NCBI RefSeq assembly: GCF_004193775.1
Contig: NC_041007.1
Coordinates: forward strand, 30,818,699-30,882,698
Reading direction: 5' to 3'
DNA from: Glycine soja
Lineage: Eukaryota > Streptophyta > Magnoliopsida > Fabales > Fabaceae
Length of the DNA: 64,000 nt
A program made the translations under genes and the position numbers. The notes under the pieces are model-generated. The model searched no databases, was not told where the DNA came from, and saw only the letters and a program-made list of their open reading frames with translations. Below, one piece after another: positions 52,932 through 64,000 of this stretch. The first letter of the stretch is position 1, and each line of letters begins with the position of its first letter.

Positions 52932-54700
52932 ATGCGTGTTAGAGCTAGAGTAATGAGTGAAGTAGAGGAGGTGCAAGAATAGATGAAGGCGGACATGGAG
53001 GCCATGAAAGAGCAAATGGCCACAATGATGGAGGCCATGATGAGCATGAAGAAAATAATAGAGGTTAATGCGGCTACAGTTGCTGCTACCAGTGCTGTTG
53101 CTGAGGTGGACCCGACTCCCCCATCTGGCCTCAACCAAATAAATCATCCAACCTCGGATATGGTAGGTCAGGGAGGCAAAGAGTTGGGAAGTATAGGTGG
53201 CCCCCATTGTGTGCAAATTCAAAACAAGCACGCCTTCCCGCCATATGGCTTGCCTCCCAACTATGCACCACCTGATGTGGCACACACTCCCAATGACAAT
53301 GTCAATAACTCCACTCCCATACTCATTGAGAGCCAACAATCTCAATCTGATCATGCACATGTCTCTTAACCCATGGGGGAGACACATGAAATACCCCACC
53401 ACAATCTAGCCGACTTTGAGCCTTGCCTCGGATACACTACTGAGGGGCAAGCAGTTGGTGTAGTACCCCTGCCAAACACTTTGGAGGGCCCTCAATTTCG
53501 CCCACAACCTCAACCCTTCCATTTTGCAGTGGGGAGAGTCCCTCCTGCTAGGGTGGAAAGGGAGAAATTGGATCACAAAGAGGAAAGGCTAAGGGCCATT
53601 GAAGGAGGAAGAGATTATACCTTTGCTGGAATAGAAGAGTTATTCCTGGTACCCAACATGGTCATTCCTCCGAAGTTCAAGACGCTAGATTTCGATAAGT
53701 ACAAGGGGACTACTTGGCCCAAGAATCACCTGGAAATGTACTGTCAGAAGATGGGGGTGTTCGCGAAAGATGAAAAACTGCAGATGTATTTCTTCCAAGA
53801 GAGCCTTACCGGGGCAGCCGTCACATGGTATACTAACTTGGAACCTTCCCGGGTCTGTTCTTGGAAGGACCTAATGGTTTCCATCTCTTTGGATAGGATG
53901 CAGCTATAGAACATGTGTAAAAAGGAGCACGAATCTTTCAAGGAATACACCCAAAGGTGGAGGGATTTGGCAGACCAAGTGGCACCCCCAATGACAAAAA
54001 GGGAGATGATAACAATGATAGTAGACATGTTAACGGTGTTCTACTATGAGAAAATGGTGGGTTACACACCTTTAAGCTTTGTGGATTTAGTTTTTGCTAT
54101 CGAAAGGATCGAACTGGGTCTGAGAAGAGGCAAATTTGATTATCCTGCTTTGATGAATGAGAAAGTTGGGGCAAATGAAGAGAATGAGAAGGAGGGAGGA
54201 ACCCATGCTATGACTGTTGTTTCTACATGGCCAAATTTCCCACCAACTCAACAATATCAATACTCAGCCAATATCAGCCTTTCTCATTACCCACGTCCTA
54301 ATCATCCACAAAGGCCATCCCTAATTCAACCACAAAGCCTACGTACCGCACATCCAATGCCAAACACCACCCTTAATACAAACCAAAACACCAACCAGGG
54401 AGGGAATTTTCCAACAAAAAAGCATGTAGAATTTGCCCCAATTTCGGTGTCATACGCTAACTTGCTCCCATATATACTCGAAAATTCAATGGTAGCCATA
54501 ACCCCAGCCAAGGTTCCTTAACCTCCATTTTTCTGAGGATACGACTCGAATGCAACATGTTCTTATCATGGAGGGGTTTCAGGACATTCCATTGAGCATT
54601 GTATGACCCTGAACCATAAGGTGCAAAGTCTAATTGATGTGGGCTAGCTGAAGTTCGAGGGGAATCACTTGTGAATTTTGATGTTGGCAAGAGACACTAT
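52932..54700 (+). pseudogene. O2 gag
   Basis: One frame from ATG 52932 with stops at 52980, 53367, 53907 and 54519, among others. Blocks: a Met-rich helix (MKADMEAMKEQMATMMEAMM), then FAGIEELFLVPNMVIPPKF, LDFDKYKGTTWPKNHLEMYC, YFFQESLTGAAVTWYTNLE, EHESFKEYTQRWRDLADQV and LSFVDLVFAIERIELGLRRG. A knuckle-like CSYHGGVSGHSIEHC is at about 54569. This is the Gag of Tat/Ogre-type elements, and supplies what O1 lacks. It is nonfunctional because of the stops. Confidence 0.88.
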
Positions 54701-55995
54701 ACATGGGGCAGTTTGAAGGTTGTTGGTAGATATCTCCAGTGGCTCATTAGGATTTTCAAGTTTATGTCATTATTGTAAACAACAGTTACAATGCTAATAA
54801 TATGGATAAATTTGACATCCTTGTCTCTCATTCACTCACAATTACATCTTTGCTTATGTATCTTTCACCAGAATGTGAATGTAAGCCAATTGTTTGTTTG
54901 TCAAGTGACCTGCGCTCCTGAGTTTGACTTCCAAGACTGTTCAATCATAAATTACTTGTTCTATACGTTTGGTAAGGGTGTCATAAAATGATGAGTAAAG
55001 TTCAAAACAAAAAAGGGTAAAAAGTAAAAAGAAAAAATGTTTGATTGATTGTGTTTCAAATAAAAACAAGACATTCATGTGACCTCATTTTATCATTCCT
55101 AAAAGTTTGAGAGAAAAGTGAGTTGTCAAGAGTCATTTGGCTTAATCTGTCAATTGAAAGATCCTTTAAATGTTTTTCATCCTTGAAAATTCATTTTTGA
55201 GAACCTACATAGTTTCTTTCTTTTCTTCCTTGCTACGAGGTTGTGACAAAGGACAACAATAGATACCTCAGAGCCCTACACTGGGGCAATGAGAGGCACC
55301 GTGCATGAGCCTCAAGCAAACCTAGGGGCAGATCAAAATTTCTCACCCGGTAGGTTGAAAACCCGAAAAGGGCGGCCTAAGCAAAATTAGGGTGATATAA
55401 AAGAAAAGAGAATAAGAAACAATTTGCGGCGTGTTGTTAAGGTTTCGTCCCAAAATCCAAACTACAAAAGGATCTAAGTCGGGATTTGAAATGACACATG
55501 GCCATGTTTCAACATCCTAACCACTAGTTTATCCTTTGCTACCCCTTCTAAGCCAAAGCATGTTTGTTTTCTAAAAACAACAAAAGCAAAATAGGAACCC
55601 TGAGTGGGAACCACCGCTAAACCAGCGGGAAGAGCAATGCAAACAACACATGCATGAAGTTGGGCAACAATGGAAAAAAACAATTCTGCCAAAGGCAAGT
55701 AAAGAAAAAGAGAGACAAAAGATATGCAAATTTTGCAAGAAAGGAACAAAAGTGCGATGGAAAATTAATGTACAAGACAAAAGGAGTAGAGCCCAACCCA
55801 AAAGTACAAGCAATGCTCTTAAGGTTCTTACTGACTATAATCCTCAAACACTCTTTGGGCCTCACTAATCTTTTCTTTCATAGCCCTCTTACCCTGACCA
55901 CGTTACAAGTGCAATAAAGCCCATAAGGATCAAGGAATGACTAATTTGCTTTTAAGTTAGGATTCTGGAATGAAACCCGAGCATGCTTGTGATTG

Positions 55996-56041
<46 letters not shown>

Positions 56042-56926
56042 AAATAAGAAAGAAAAACCCCTGAGGTTCACACTTGCACATTTGAGAAGAAAACTCATTT
56101 AACCAAGGGCTCGTGGAAGATGCCCAAACATCTGATGTTAGTCCTTATGCAATTTCTTTGGGATTTCTTTTGAATCCAAGGGTAGCTTTGTTATGTAAAA
56201 TCTTTCGTGGTCAGCTCATGTCATCAAGTTTCAGCAGGATCAATAGACCCGTGGCATCACTGAATGACCTTAAATCAAGAAAGTTTCATTTGGTCATATA
56301 CCAAAGTGTAACAATCCATTGCCATCCTTCAATAGGGCTCACGATTGGTCCCAAAGCCTTGTGTTTTTCTTGTTGTGCAGAATAATCGAAGTTTTCAAAA
56401 AAGGAAAGGGGAAAACCTTAGGATCAGTATTTCAATTGATTGATTAAATGTCAAATGGCTCCACTGCCGCCACTCCAAAATTTTCAAGTGACTAAATCAA
56501 GCAAAACATACGCTTTGAGGGAATCCCCGAAGAGATTTGCAAAAAAAAAAAGATAGGACGAGGTTGCATGAGTTATCACATCTTTCAAAAAAAAATAGTC
56601 AATCTGTGTTTTCCACAAAAAAAGAAAAAAAATAAATCAAATCAAAATCACAAAAATAGGAAAGAATGTCATGAACATTGTACATTTTTCCATTACATTA
56701 CATTTTTTGCATACAAAGCCTGCATTTACTGCGTTTCAAGATTTGCATGCATCTGCATCCCGGACATCATGTTCATATTAGGCAATAAGTGCATTCCCAA
56801 ATCTAATCTTTGAGTTTAGGATAAGAGACCCTCTCCAAGAGTCAACCTCTTGCTTTCTCCCAAGGTTAAGCCCTTCGATACTAGTACCCTTTGGCTTGTT
56901 TCAAGGGACTCAAAGTCCTCGCAATT
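54701..56926 (+). other. O2 deleted interior and non-coding 3' region
   Basis: No pol domains are seen. Only short pieces without recognisable motifs remain, for example FDFQDCSIINYLFYTFGKGV near 54920-54980. The deletion between gag and the 3' region removed protease to integrase. Confidence 0.6.
55999..56039. repeat. (AT)n microsatellite
   Basis: About 20 AT dinucleotides without interruption. Confidence 0.97.
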
Positions 56927-56929
56927 ATT

Positions 56930-57562
56930 TTTTCGGAGACTATTAAAGTCTCATTTTCCTTCCAGAGAAAATCAAGTTTATTGGCACGCAGGGACAAATT
57001 ATGGTCATTTGCCCCTTTTCAAAGACTTCAATGTCTTTCAACCAAGACTATTTAGTCTTCCTTGCCTTCCAAAGACATGCAAGTTCGTTGGCATGAAAAG
57101 ACAAATTATGGTCATCCATTTTCGTTGTTTTCAAGACTATTATAGTCTTCCTTGCCTTCCAGAGACATGCAAGTCTGTTGGCATGCAGAGACAAATTATG
57201 GTCATCCACTTTCATTGTTTTCAAGACTATTACAGTCTTCCTTGCCTTCCAGAGACATGCGAGTTCGTTGGCATGCGGAGACAAATTACGGTCATCTGAT
57301 TTGTTTGTTTTCAAAACTATTATAGTCTTCCTTGCCTGCCAGAGACATGCAAGTCTGTTGGCATGCGGAGACAAATTATGGTCATCCACTTTCGTTGTTT
57401 TCAAGACTATTACAGTCTTCCTTGCCTTCTAGAGACATGCGAGTTTGTTGGCATGCGGAGACAAATTATGGTCATCCGCTTTCATTGTTTTCAAGAATAT
57501 TACAGTTTTCCTTGCCTTCCAGAGACATGCAAGTCCGTTGGCATGCAGAGACAATCATGGTC
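56930..57562. repeat. 90-bp tandem repeat array in O2
   Basis: About seven units with GCATGCGGAGACAAATTATG, GTCATCCACTTTC, CAAGACTATTACAGTCTTCC and TTGCCTTCCAGAGACATGC. GACAAATT recurs at 57100, 57190, 57280, 57370 and 57460. The GGAGACAAATTATGGTCAT core is also in the O1 arrays (complement strand). Confidence 0.93.
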
Positions 57563-58030
57563 ATCCACCTTTACATTTTCAAAGACAACAATGTGTTCAC
57601 AAAGGCGACAATACCTTCATTTACATTTCGAAGACAACAATGTCTTCATTAAGGCGACAATGCCTTCATTTTCATTTTAAAGACGACAATGTCTTCACAA
57701 AGGCAACAATGCCTTCATTTACATTTCGAAGACGACAATGTCTTCAAAAGGCGACAATGCATTCATTTACATTTTGAAGACGACAATGTCTTCAAAAAGG
57801 TGACAATGCCTTCATTTACAATTCGAAGACGACAATCTCTCCACAAAGGAGACAATGCCTTACAATAATGTCTTCAGTCATTTCATGCTTTCGAAAGGCG
57901 ATAATGCTTTTATTTACATTTCAAAGATGAAAATGTCTTCAGTCATTTCATGCTTTCAAAGGCAACAATGCCTTCATTTATGCTTTCGAAGACGACAATG
58001 TCTTCATCTCAAAGACTTCAATGTCTTTTG
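57563..58030. repeat. 49-bp tandem repeat array in O2
   Basis: About nine diverged units of CATTTCGAAGACGACAATGT, then CTTCA and AAGGCGACAATGCCTTCATT; the GAAGAC core recurs at about 57629, 57679, 57727, 57775 and 57824. Confidence 0.9.
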
Positions 58031-58276
58031 TCCTGGTGCTTCATAGGACTCGATGTCCTCTGTTTCTATGCTTTTAAAAAAGAAAAAAATAATAAAAAAA
58101 TAGATATATAGAAAATGAAAATGAAAAAATGAAAACGAAAAAAGAAGAACTTCAATGACCTCATGCTTCCTCAATTTCACTACTTGGGCTTCCGCTAGTG
58201 CCCGATTGGATGGTGAGATCGCTTGAACGAAATTAGTGTCTTTGTCTTTACTTCCCTTTTATTTCCAATAAAACAT

Positions 58277-58293
58277 AAGTAAAGAGGGGCAAC
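58277..58293 (+). other. O2 polypurine tract
   Basis: AAGTAAAGAGGGGCAAC before the 3' LTR; the same as in O1 (9943-9958, minus strand). Confidence 0.8.
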
Positions 58294-59848
58294 TATCATA
58301 CCCTAATTTCGTTCGGGGATGATCATTTGCAAATATTTGGATTCTTGCCAACCGAATTGAGTTGCTTAACACCAATTGTCGCACATTCCATAAGGTTTTT
58401 TGACGTTTTGGAAGGAAATGTGCAAAATACTCAAAAGGAGGGCAAAAGGGTCACTTTTGGGGAATTTTTCAGCTCGTGAGCCACCTAGATAACTTCATGA
58501 TGAAGTAACCAGCTCGCCTGAGTGAGCAGGGTTGCTTCATGATGAAGTTATTTGCTCGCCTGGGCGAGCTCAGCTTGCCTAGGCGAGCTACCTTCATCCC
58601 AAATGCCTTGTTTTGCTATAAATAGGCATGACAAGCCTAAAGTAAAGGGTCCCTGAGTTTCCTAAAGTCCAAAGGTCCAGAAAGAAGAAGAAAAAAGAGA
58701 AAACAAGGCCGAAACGCTTCCAAATCGCATCCGTGATCGATTCCTGCACCGTTCGTCATTCGTTCTTTGGTCGTTCTTTGTTCATTCTTCATTCTTCATC
58801 CGGTTAGTGCTTGCTTTAAGGATTTGAATTTGATTTATGGACCCTTAGGGGTACCATTTATTGTTTGTGCATCTTCATCTCCTTCTTCGATGATCGGTGA
58901 TCTTTTTCTTTGTTTAAAGCAAGTTTCGACCGATCGTTCATACCGTAATCTCGTTTAATCCCCGTTAAAATAAAATTCAAACGATTGTTTGTGTTGTAAT
59001 CTCACTTAATCATCGTTTAAATAAGTTTCGACCGATTGTTTGTGTCGTCAACTCTTTTCAACAATGTAAAATAAGTTTTAAACGGTCATTAACGCCGCAA
59101 GTTATCTTAAAAAAGGATTGAAGATTAATAAGCAAAAAACCAAATAAGACCAACTCATAAACTTGTTCATTTCATGAAAAAAATCAAGAGGTCGTTCAAA
59201 GGTCCAATGCCTTAACGATTCTCTCCTTTCCAAAATCAAGAGATCGTTTCAAGGTCCAATGCCTTAATGATTCCCTCCTTTCAAAATCCAAGAGGTCGTT
59301 TCAAGGTCCAACGCCTTAACGACTCTCACCTTTTTTCAAAAATCAAAAGATCATTTCGAGGTCCAACGCCTTAAACGACTTTTGTTCGGTTAAAATCAAT
59401 ATTTCAAAAAAAGATAAAAACAATTTAACCAACAAATTTCAGACTTAAAGAACTACGTAGATCTGAATTCCTCATCGCACCCGAGGATACGTAGGAGAGA
59501 GGGAAACACCCTTGTCAACCCTAAAATGATAAAAAAAAACATAAAAAAAGGGAAAATACATAAAAAAACATAAAAAGGGAAAATACATAATTTTGAAGTC
59601 ATGATTTGCACACTCGATTAGAGGCTGTCGTCCCTTGTGACGGGCGTGTGGGGTGCTAACACCTTCCCTGTGCGTAAATGACTCTCGAACCCTCCTTTTC
59701 AAAATACGTAGACCTTCGACCTTTACTTTTTGGTTTTTCCAACGTTTTCCTTGAATAAACATTGGTGGCGACTCCATGTGTTTTCCTTCAATGGAAGACG
59801 CTCCCGTGAGTCTCGCATCGCCCTCTCACCAGAGGGAAAGTTGCAACA
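58294..59848 (+). repeat. O2 3' LTR (1555 bp)
   Basis: Starts TATCATACCCTAATTTCG (terminal TG mutated to TA) and ends AAGTTGCAACA. TATAAATA is at 58617-58624. GTCCAACGCCTTAACGA-type repeats lie at 59180-59380. Confidence 0.87.
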
Positions 59849-59864
59849 AATGGCGACACTTTTC

Positions 59865-59936
59865 AAGGGGGAGGGAATCATGCAATCCTACCCCCGAAGG
59901 GCATTGGATAGAAGACTCCAAGAAGATTGGGCCTTG
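59865..59936 (+). mobile_element. Polypurine tract and LTR start of an R2-family element
   Basis: AAGGGGGAGGGAA, then an LTR start (TCATGCAATCCTACCCCCG) that matches 23628-23690 closely for about 60 bp before similarity ends at GATTGGGCC. It may be the 3' end of R2b, with everything from 25990 to 59848 nested in it; this is inference. Confidence 0.7.
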
Positions 59937-61455
59937 TATTTAGGGCTCCATAATGCAAAGGTTTATACTAGTACACCCCAATTCTTGGGCTATGTTCAGT
60001 TCTCGTTAAAACCTTGAAGGGTTCCACTAATCAATTCTTGGATCACAACCAAGTATTCTGTATGCAAATTTTTCCTACAACAGGTATTGTTTGTCACTTT
60101 GTCACACTTGGCACTACACTTAATCTCCCCCTGAGATTAAGACCCAAGTATTCTTTGTCACTAAGCCACTTCTGGCTTTCACAAACAATATGTGTTTGAT
60201 AGAAAATGTATTCCAATCACTCAATAAGTGTTTACACAGTAACCTTGAATACAATGAAAATCACTAACTTAGTAGAGCTAAGATTCACTTAATTTACTCG
60301 AGTTTGCTTTATCCAGTGGACTGACAATGTTACAACACTTGTTCCTTTTGTCTTAGAATATTCTCTTGTGATATGATTGACCTAACATGAACATCTTTAA
60401 GATTTATATAGACTTCAAAGCTTTGATCCTTTGCGAGATCTTGGCTAGTCGTGGTGTAATAGCTTTGGCGCTTGACACGAGGCCGCTACTGTTCAAAGAG
60501 AGAAAATGGGGACCACAAACACTTTCTGCAACATATCTTTAGAGAAGTACAGTTTGTCATGTTGTCTTGTGCTCAGATTTGACTTTCATCGTATGAATTG
60601 AAAGAAACATTAAGAACATAAAACAAAAGTAATTAAGAATGACAAGACAAGACAATTTAAATCTTCCCCTTTGTGCGCTATAACACAAGTTTCTTATTGA
60701 GACTATGGAGGTTACTTTCTTGTGATTTCTTTCAATACTTGAACATCAAGTAATTGTTCCATTGCTTTGGTGTTATGAGCCAAGTTCTAAAGCACATTCC
60801 TTCTTATTACTGGATGTTGAAGCAATATCGTCCAATGACTAATACTTTTCCTATCATCCAAAGCCTTTCAGTTCATGTTGTTAAAGATAGGGGGAGCAAC
60901 AACATGAGCAACATGAAACAACCTAAGGCTAAAGCTTGGAGCTTAAGGAAAAGTTTGAACGAGCTTTAGAAGATGTTTTGGCTTTTACATTCCCAACTCC
61001 TTTGAGTGGCATTTGTATTGGTTGTTAACTTCATTGTTGCATCAGTACATTTGATATTTGTTTTGGATTGTGCATCATCATAGTGTGTGTGAAGGAAATT
61101 TTTTAAGTTAGAAAAAATTACTTCAGAGTCAAAAATCTCTATTTTAATCAGTTACAAAGTTGTTGTAATTGATTACAACAAGTTGTCTAAAGCTTAAAGA
61201 GTTAAGTCTCGTATCAGTTTAATCAATTATGGTAGTACTTTAATTGATAACACTATTGTTTGAGATAATGACTGATTTTTTCAGGAGTATCTATTTTAAT
61301 CAATTACCAGATGTATTAATTAATTACTTCTCTATTATTTAAGTTGTTCTCAGGTGAACATGAAGACTTTAATCGATTAATTAGGTCATCTAATCGATTC
61401 AAGAGTTAAGTCTCGTATCAGTTTAATCGATTATGGAAGTAATTTAATTGATTAC
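59937..61455. other. Unassigned AT-rich DNA, copia-like flavour
   Basis: No gene supported. It contains CTCCCCCTGAGATTAAG and many AATCGATTA/AATTGATTA motifs (61140-61455) as in legume copia LTRs. A direct repeat of about 54 bp (GAGTTAAGTCTCGTATCAGT...) lies at 61199-61252 and 61402-61455; the second copy ends exactly at the C4 insertion. Confidence 0.45.
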
Positions 61456-62560
61456 TGATGTCCCAATAATTTTTCCTATTTCTTAACCCTTTTTGCACCA
61501 TTTTAAGTACTGATTAGTCTTAATTGTCAAATTAATTAGGCAGTTTTATTATTTGGGCCCATTCAGCTAATTTGATGTTTTTAATCTAATTTCAGGAATT
61601 AATGAAGCATTGGGCTTGAATCCAGAATTGGGTTCGGATTTGAAGAGGACAGACTATTTTATTCTACAAAATTAGATCTTATCTTATCTTATCTTATCTA
61701 GATATTATTTAGATTTGATCTCATCTAGATATTATTTCATCTAGATCTTATCTTATCTTATCTAGATTTGATTTGATTTTATTTATGGGCTTGGATTTAA
61801 AACATATTTGTAAGCTTTGGGGCTGAAAAATTATATAACAGCACCAAGGTTCTAGTTTAGGCCTCTCTCTCCCCTATTTTCGTTTTTTTAGTTTTAGGCT
61901 TTTTCTTTGAGACATTTTTTTTTTGTTTTGCAATTCCAGTAGCAATAAAATTTCGTTCTTCAATTTATAAGTTCGTTATCTATTGATTAATGGAAGGCTA
62001 AGTCCCCAACATTGCTTTCTCTTGAGGATCAAGCGCAGTTCTCTTTGAGGTTCTATTATTATCGTTAAATTTTGTTCAATTTTTCCTCTTCACTAATTAC
62101 TCAAAATTTGTTGCTATTAATTCATGCATGCTTAGTGCTTGATTAATTGTCTTTGCGCTTAATTTACGTTCATGCTTAATGATCATTTATGAGTAATTGG
62201 TGTATGTGTTGCTTAATCACATAATGAATGCCTTATGTTAAATTTTGCTTAGTAATTTAATTTAGGGTTGGATTAAGTGGTTAAATTGATAAAGGATAAA
62301 TTCTCGCAACCTAGGATAAGAGACTTGCTTGTGAATCAAGGGGAAGCAACGTATTTTAATTCTGATATTTTTCTAATTCAATTTTACTCGCTATTTAATT
62401 TACAAAAGCAAACAACCCCCCCCCCCCCCCCGAATTTGTTACTATTTCCTACTATCTGTTATGAACATTTGGTTTATCATTGCCTGTTAGGAAACGACCT
62501 AGGATCACTTCCTAGTTACTACATTTTAATGTTTATTTGATTCAGGTACGGCCTCGATCA
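61456..62560 (+). repeat. C4 5' LTR (1105 bp)
   Basis: TGATGTCCCAATAATT ... GGCCTCGATCA. It contains a TATATAA box (61832-61838), a TCTAGAT-rich array (61670-61790) and a C-run of about 15 (62417-62431), where C1 has only a short G-rich stretch. Confidence 0.9.
61832..61838 (+). promoter_or_regulatory. C4 LTR TATA box (putative)
   Basis: TATATAA ahead of CAGCACCAAGGTTCTAG, conserved with C1 and C3. Confidence 0.5.
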
Positions 62561-62564
62561 AATT

Positions 62565-62582
62565 TGGCACCGTTGCCGGGGA
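62565..62582 (+). other. C4 primer-binding site (tRNA-Asp type)
   Basis: TGGCACCGTTGCCGGGGA, four bases after the LTR end; one base from the usual TGGCGCCGTTGCCGGGGA. Confidence 0.92.
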
Positions 62583-63420
62583 GCAGTGTCCAAAGGTTCA
62601 TAATAGCTAGTGTCGTGTTAGTGTTTAATTCTTTCATGTTTTATGTTTAATTGTTAGTGTTGTGTTAGTGGGTGTGTTAGTGTTGTTTAGTGTCTTGGTA
62701 TTTTGTTTAGTATGTGTTCTGTTTTAGTTTTTCTGTTAAGCGCTTCTCCTGTTTCAATTTTGGATGTTTGGCTGTGAATAGTGTTTTGCGATGGATTTAG
62801 CGACCACTTTTGCTTGCGGCAAAACAGAGTAGTAGTGGAAATCCCTTAGCGACGGATTTTAGAGACCATCCTTGCTGAATCAATTAGGATTTTTTGTTTT
62901 GGTAGCTAGAGCTGTTATTTTTGGCTGAATTTTTTTGTGGTCACTTATTTTCATCCATATTTTGTGGGAAAAATAGCTGGAGCCCTTAGTTTGGTCAGAT
63001 TTGAAAGTTCCAAAAAAGTAGCAAATTTGATTTTGTCAAAACTTCAAACGGCCATAACTTTTGCTCCGGGTATTAGTATGACTATTATTATATATGTATT
63101 TGGGATAGAAAAAAATTTCCCATGCCATAATTACCCGCCATAGGCCAACTGAGGTCTCCTTCTTCCAAAAATTGCAATTCTGTCAAAAGTTTTTTATTTT
63201 CCAAGTATTATTCTCTTATTTTTCTTAACTTATCATTTTTAACTTATATAGTTAGACTTCGAATTTTCATTTGAAATTTTTTGTGCTATCTTCTCATCCT
63301 TTTTTAAGGTTGCTCACAAAATTTCAAGTCATTTGGATATCATTTAATGGTAGTTGTAGTTCAAACCTACACTGTTACTTGCATAAGAAGGCAACTAGTT
63401 TTGCATGCTGAATGTAGTGT
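62583..63420 (+). other. C4 untranslated leader
   Basis: No gene; conserved with 4910-5734 of C1. Confidence 0.8.
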
Positions 63421-64000
63421 ATGACTAGAGGCAATCCATCTAACTTACAACCCTTTGATCCTAAGATAGATAGGACATTTCATATATTAGTTAGACAACA
63501 TTTAGTACCTTTTGAGCATTATAGTTTTGAACATTCTGATTTTGCACATTCTGAGAACATGGCACAACCTCCACCCCGTGAGAGGACTCTAAGGGAAATG
63601 GCTGCACCTAATTTCACTTACAAAAGCTTGTGCATCCAATACCCTAATGAGGATGTCCCATATGTTCTTAAAACTGGACTGATCCATTTGCTTCCAAAGT
63701 TTCATGGTCTTGTAGGTGAAGACCCACACAAGCATCTGAAAGAATTCCATATTTTCTGAAGGCCTTTTCATATTCTCTAGAGGGAGTGGCAAAGGACTGG
63801 CTATATTACCTTGCTCCAAGGTCCATCACGAGCTGGGATGACCTCAAGAGAGTATTCTTATAAAAAAAATTTCCCTGCTTCCAGGACCACGTCCATCAGA
63901 AAGGATATTTCAGGCATTAGGCAACTCAGTGGAGAGAACTTATATGAATACTGGGAGAGATTTAAAAAATTATGTGCTAGTTGCCCTCACCACCAGATTT
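63421..64000 (+). pseudogene. C4 gag (partial)
   Basis: ATG 63421 (MTRGNPSNLQPFDPKIDRTF), open to TGA at 63757. It then continues in another frame with EGVAKDWLYYLAP, SWDDLKRVF and later YEYWERFKKLCASCP. Compared with C1 gag it lacks a 24-bp acidic segment near residue 35 and has a net 46-bp deletion at about 63750 that causes the frameshift. The deletion edge carries CATATT, which occurs twice at the matching place in C1. It continues past the window. Confidence 0.87.

Larger units (their letters stand above)
51270..59848 (+). mobile_element. O2: Tat/Ogre-type element, internally deleted
   Basis: Plus orientation: a truncated 5' LTR (51270-52053), leader, gag, no protease/RT/integrase, then a repeat-rich 3' region, polypurine tract and 3' LTR (58294-59848). 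LTR edges and polypurine tract are shared with O1, so it is the same family or a close one. It depends on others for replication if it ever moved in this form, and gag has several stops. The left end merges with the LTR of element A. Confidence 0.82.
61456..64000 (+). mobile_element. C4: Athila-type element of the C1 family, 5' part
   Basis: LTR (61456-62560), primer site, leader (62583-63420) and gag in plus orientation, running off the right edge. The left pentamer ATTAC (61451-61455) would be its target duplication. It aligns with C1 throughout. Damaged in gag. Confidence 0.9.

Noticed and set aside
52914..53402. Minus-strand frame of 162 codons
   Set aside because: Antisense shadow of O2 gag, with no recognisable motif.
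60754..60969. 71-codon plus-strand frame
   Set aside because: Isolated, AT-rich and without recognisable motifs; too short to support.
1..64000. Host protein gene, tRNA or rRNA genes
   Set aside because: No frame with a recognisable host domain and no tRNA-like cloverleaf was noticed; the tRNA-like matches are primer-binding sites.

Overview
This window is retrotransposon-dense plant DNA, probably pericentromeric heterochromatin of a legume. Glycine (soybean) is my best guess, based on remembered repeat styles (GCTAAGCG-rich Athila elements, AACATCGGTT-type CACTA ends, AATCGATTA-rich copia LTRs) rather than on any search. I see no ordinary host gene, no tRNA or rRNA gene and no CRISPR array. 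Almost every coding stretch is a retroelement gag, pol or third ORF, and most are broken by stops, frameshifts or deletions.

Layout, left to right. C1 (1-6725, minus strand) is the 5' part of an Athila-type Ty3/gypsy element with LTR, tRNA-Asp-type primer site, gag, protease, RT, RNase H and the start of integrase. It sits in the LTR of R2, a chromovirus-like element (6726-8151, resuming at 23055-23627). The gag gene of R2 is split by O1, a 14.9 kb Tat/Ogre-type element on the minus strand (8152-23054, target duplication GATAT). O1 has protease with a G-patch-like stretch, RT, a second archaeal-type RNase H, integrase, a third ORF and large tandem-repeat arrays. Its gag end is missing, with a copia-type LTR in its place. 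R2b, a relative of R2 (LTR and leader, 23628-25990), is fused abruptly to the integrase of A, a second Athila-type element (25991 to about 51269, plus strand).

Element A is a nest. Its region after integrase holds C3, a solo LTR of the C1 family (27846-37005). C3 holds a 7.9 kb CACTA DNA transposon (28797-36705, duplication CTA), which itself contains several LINE fragments, a large inverted repeat and coding-like pieces of unknown origin. The envelope-position ORF of A (38064 onward) is split by R3 (38817-47134, duplication TTACC), a complete, young chromovirus-like element with near-identical LTRs, long gag and pol frames, and a pol frame that ends inside its 3' LTR. After the 3' LTR of A comes O2 (about 51270-59848), an internally deleted Tat/Ogre-type element in plus orientation with gag and tandem arrays but no pol. 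A short polypurine tract plus LTR start of the R2 family follows. An unassigned 1.5 kb comes next, and then C4 (61456-64000), a third copy of the C1 family in plus orientation that runs off the window.

Functionally the parts are copies of one kind of life cycle: LTR promoter, tRNA-primed reverse transcription, Gag particle, and protease/RT/RNase H/integrase. Only R3 looks close to intact, with one in-frame stop between its protease and RT parts. The most interesting signals are a third ORF after integrase that appears homologous between the Tat/Ogre-type and Athila-type elements, a 150-bp-arm hairpin inside the CACTA element, and tandem arrays in O1 and O2 that share one core motif despite different unit lengths. 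Family names are from recognition of motifs; no database search was possible.
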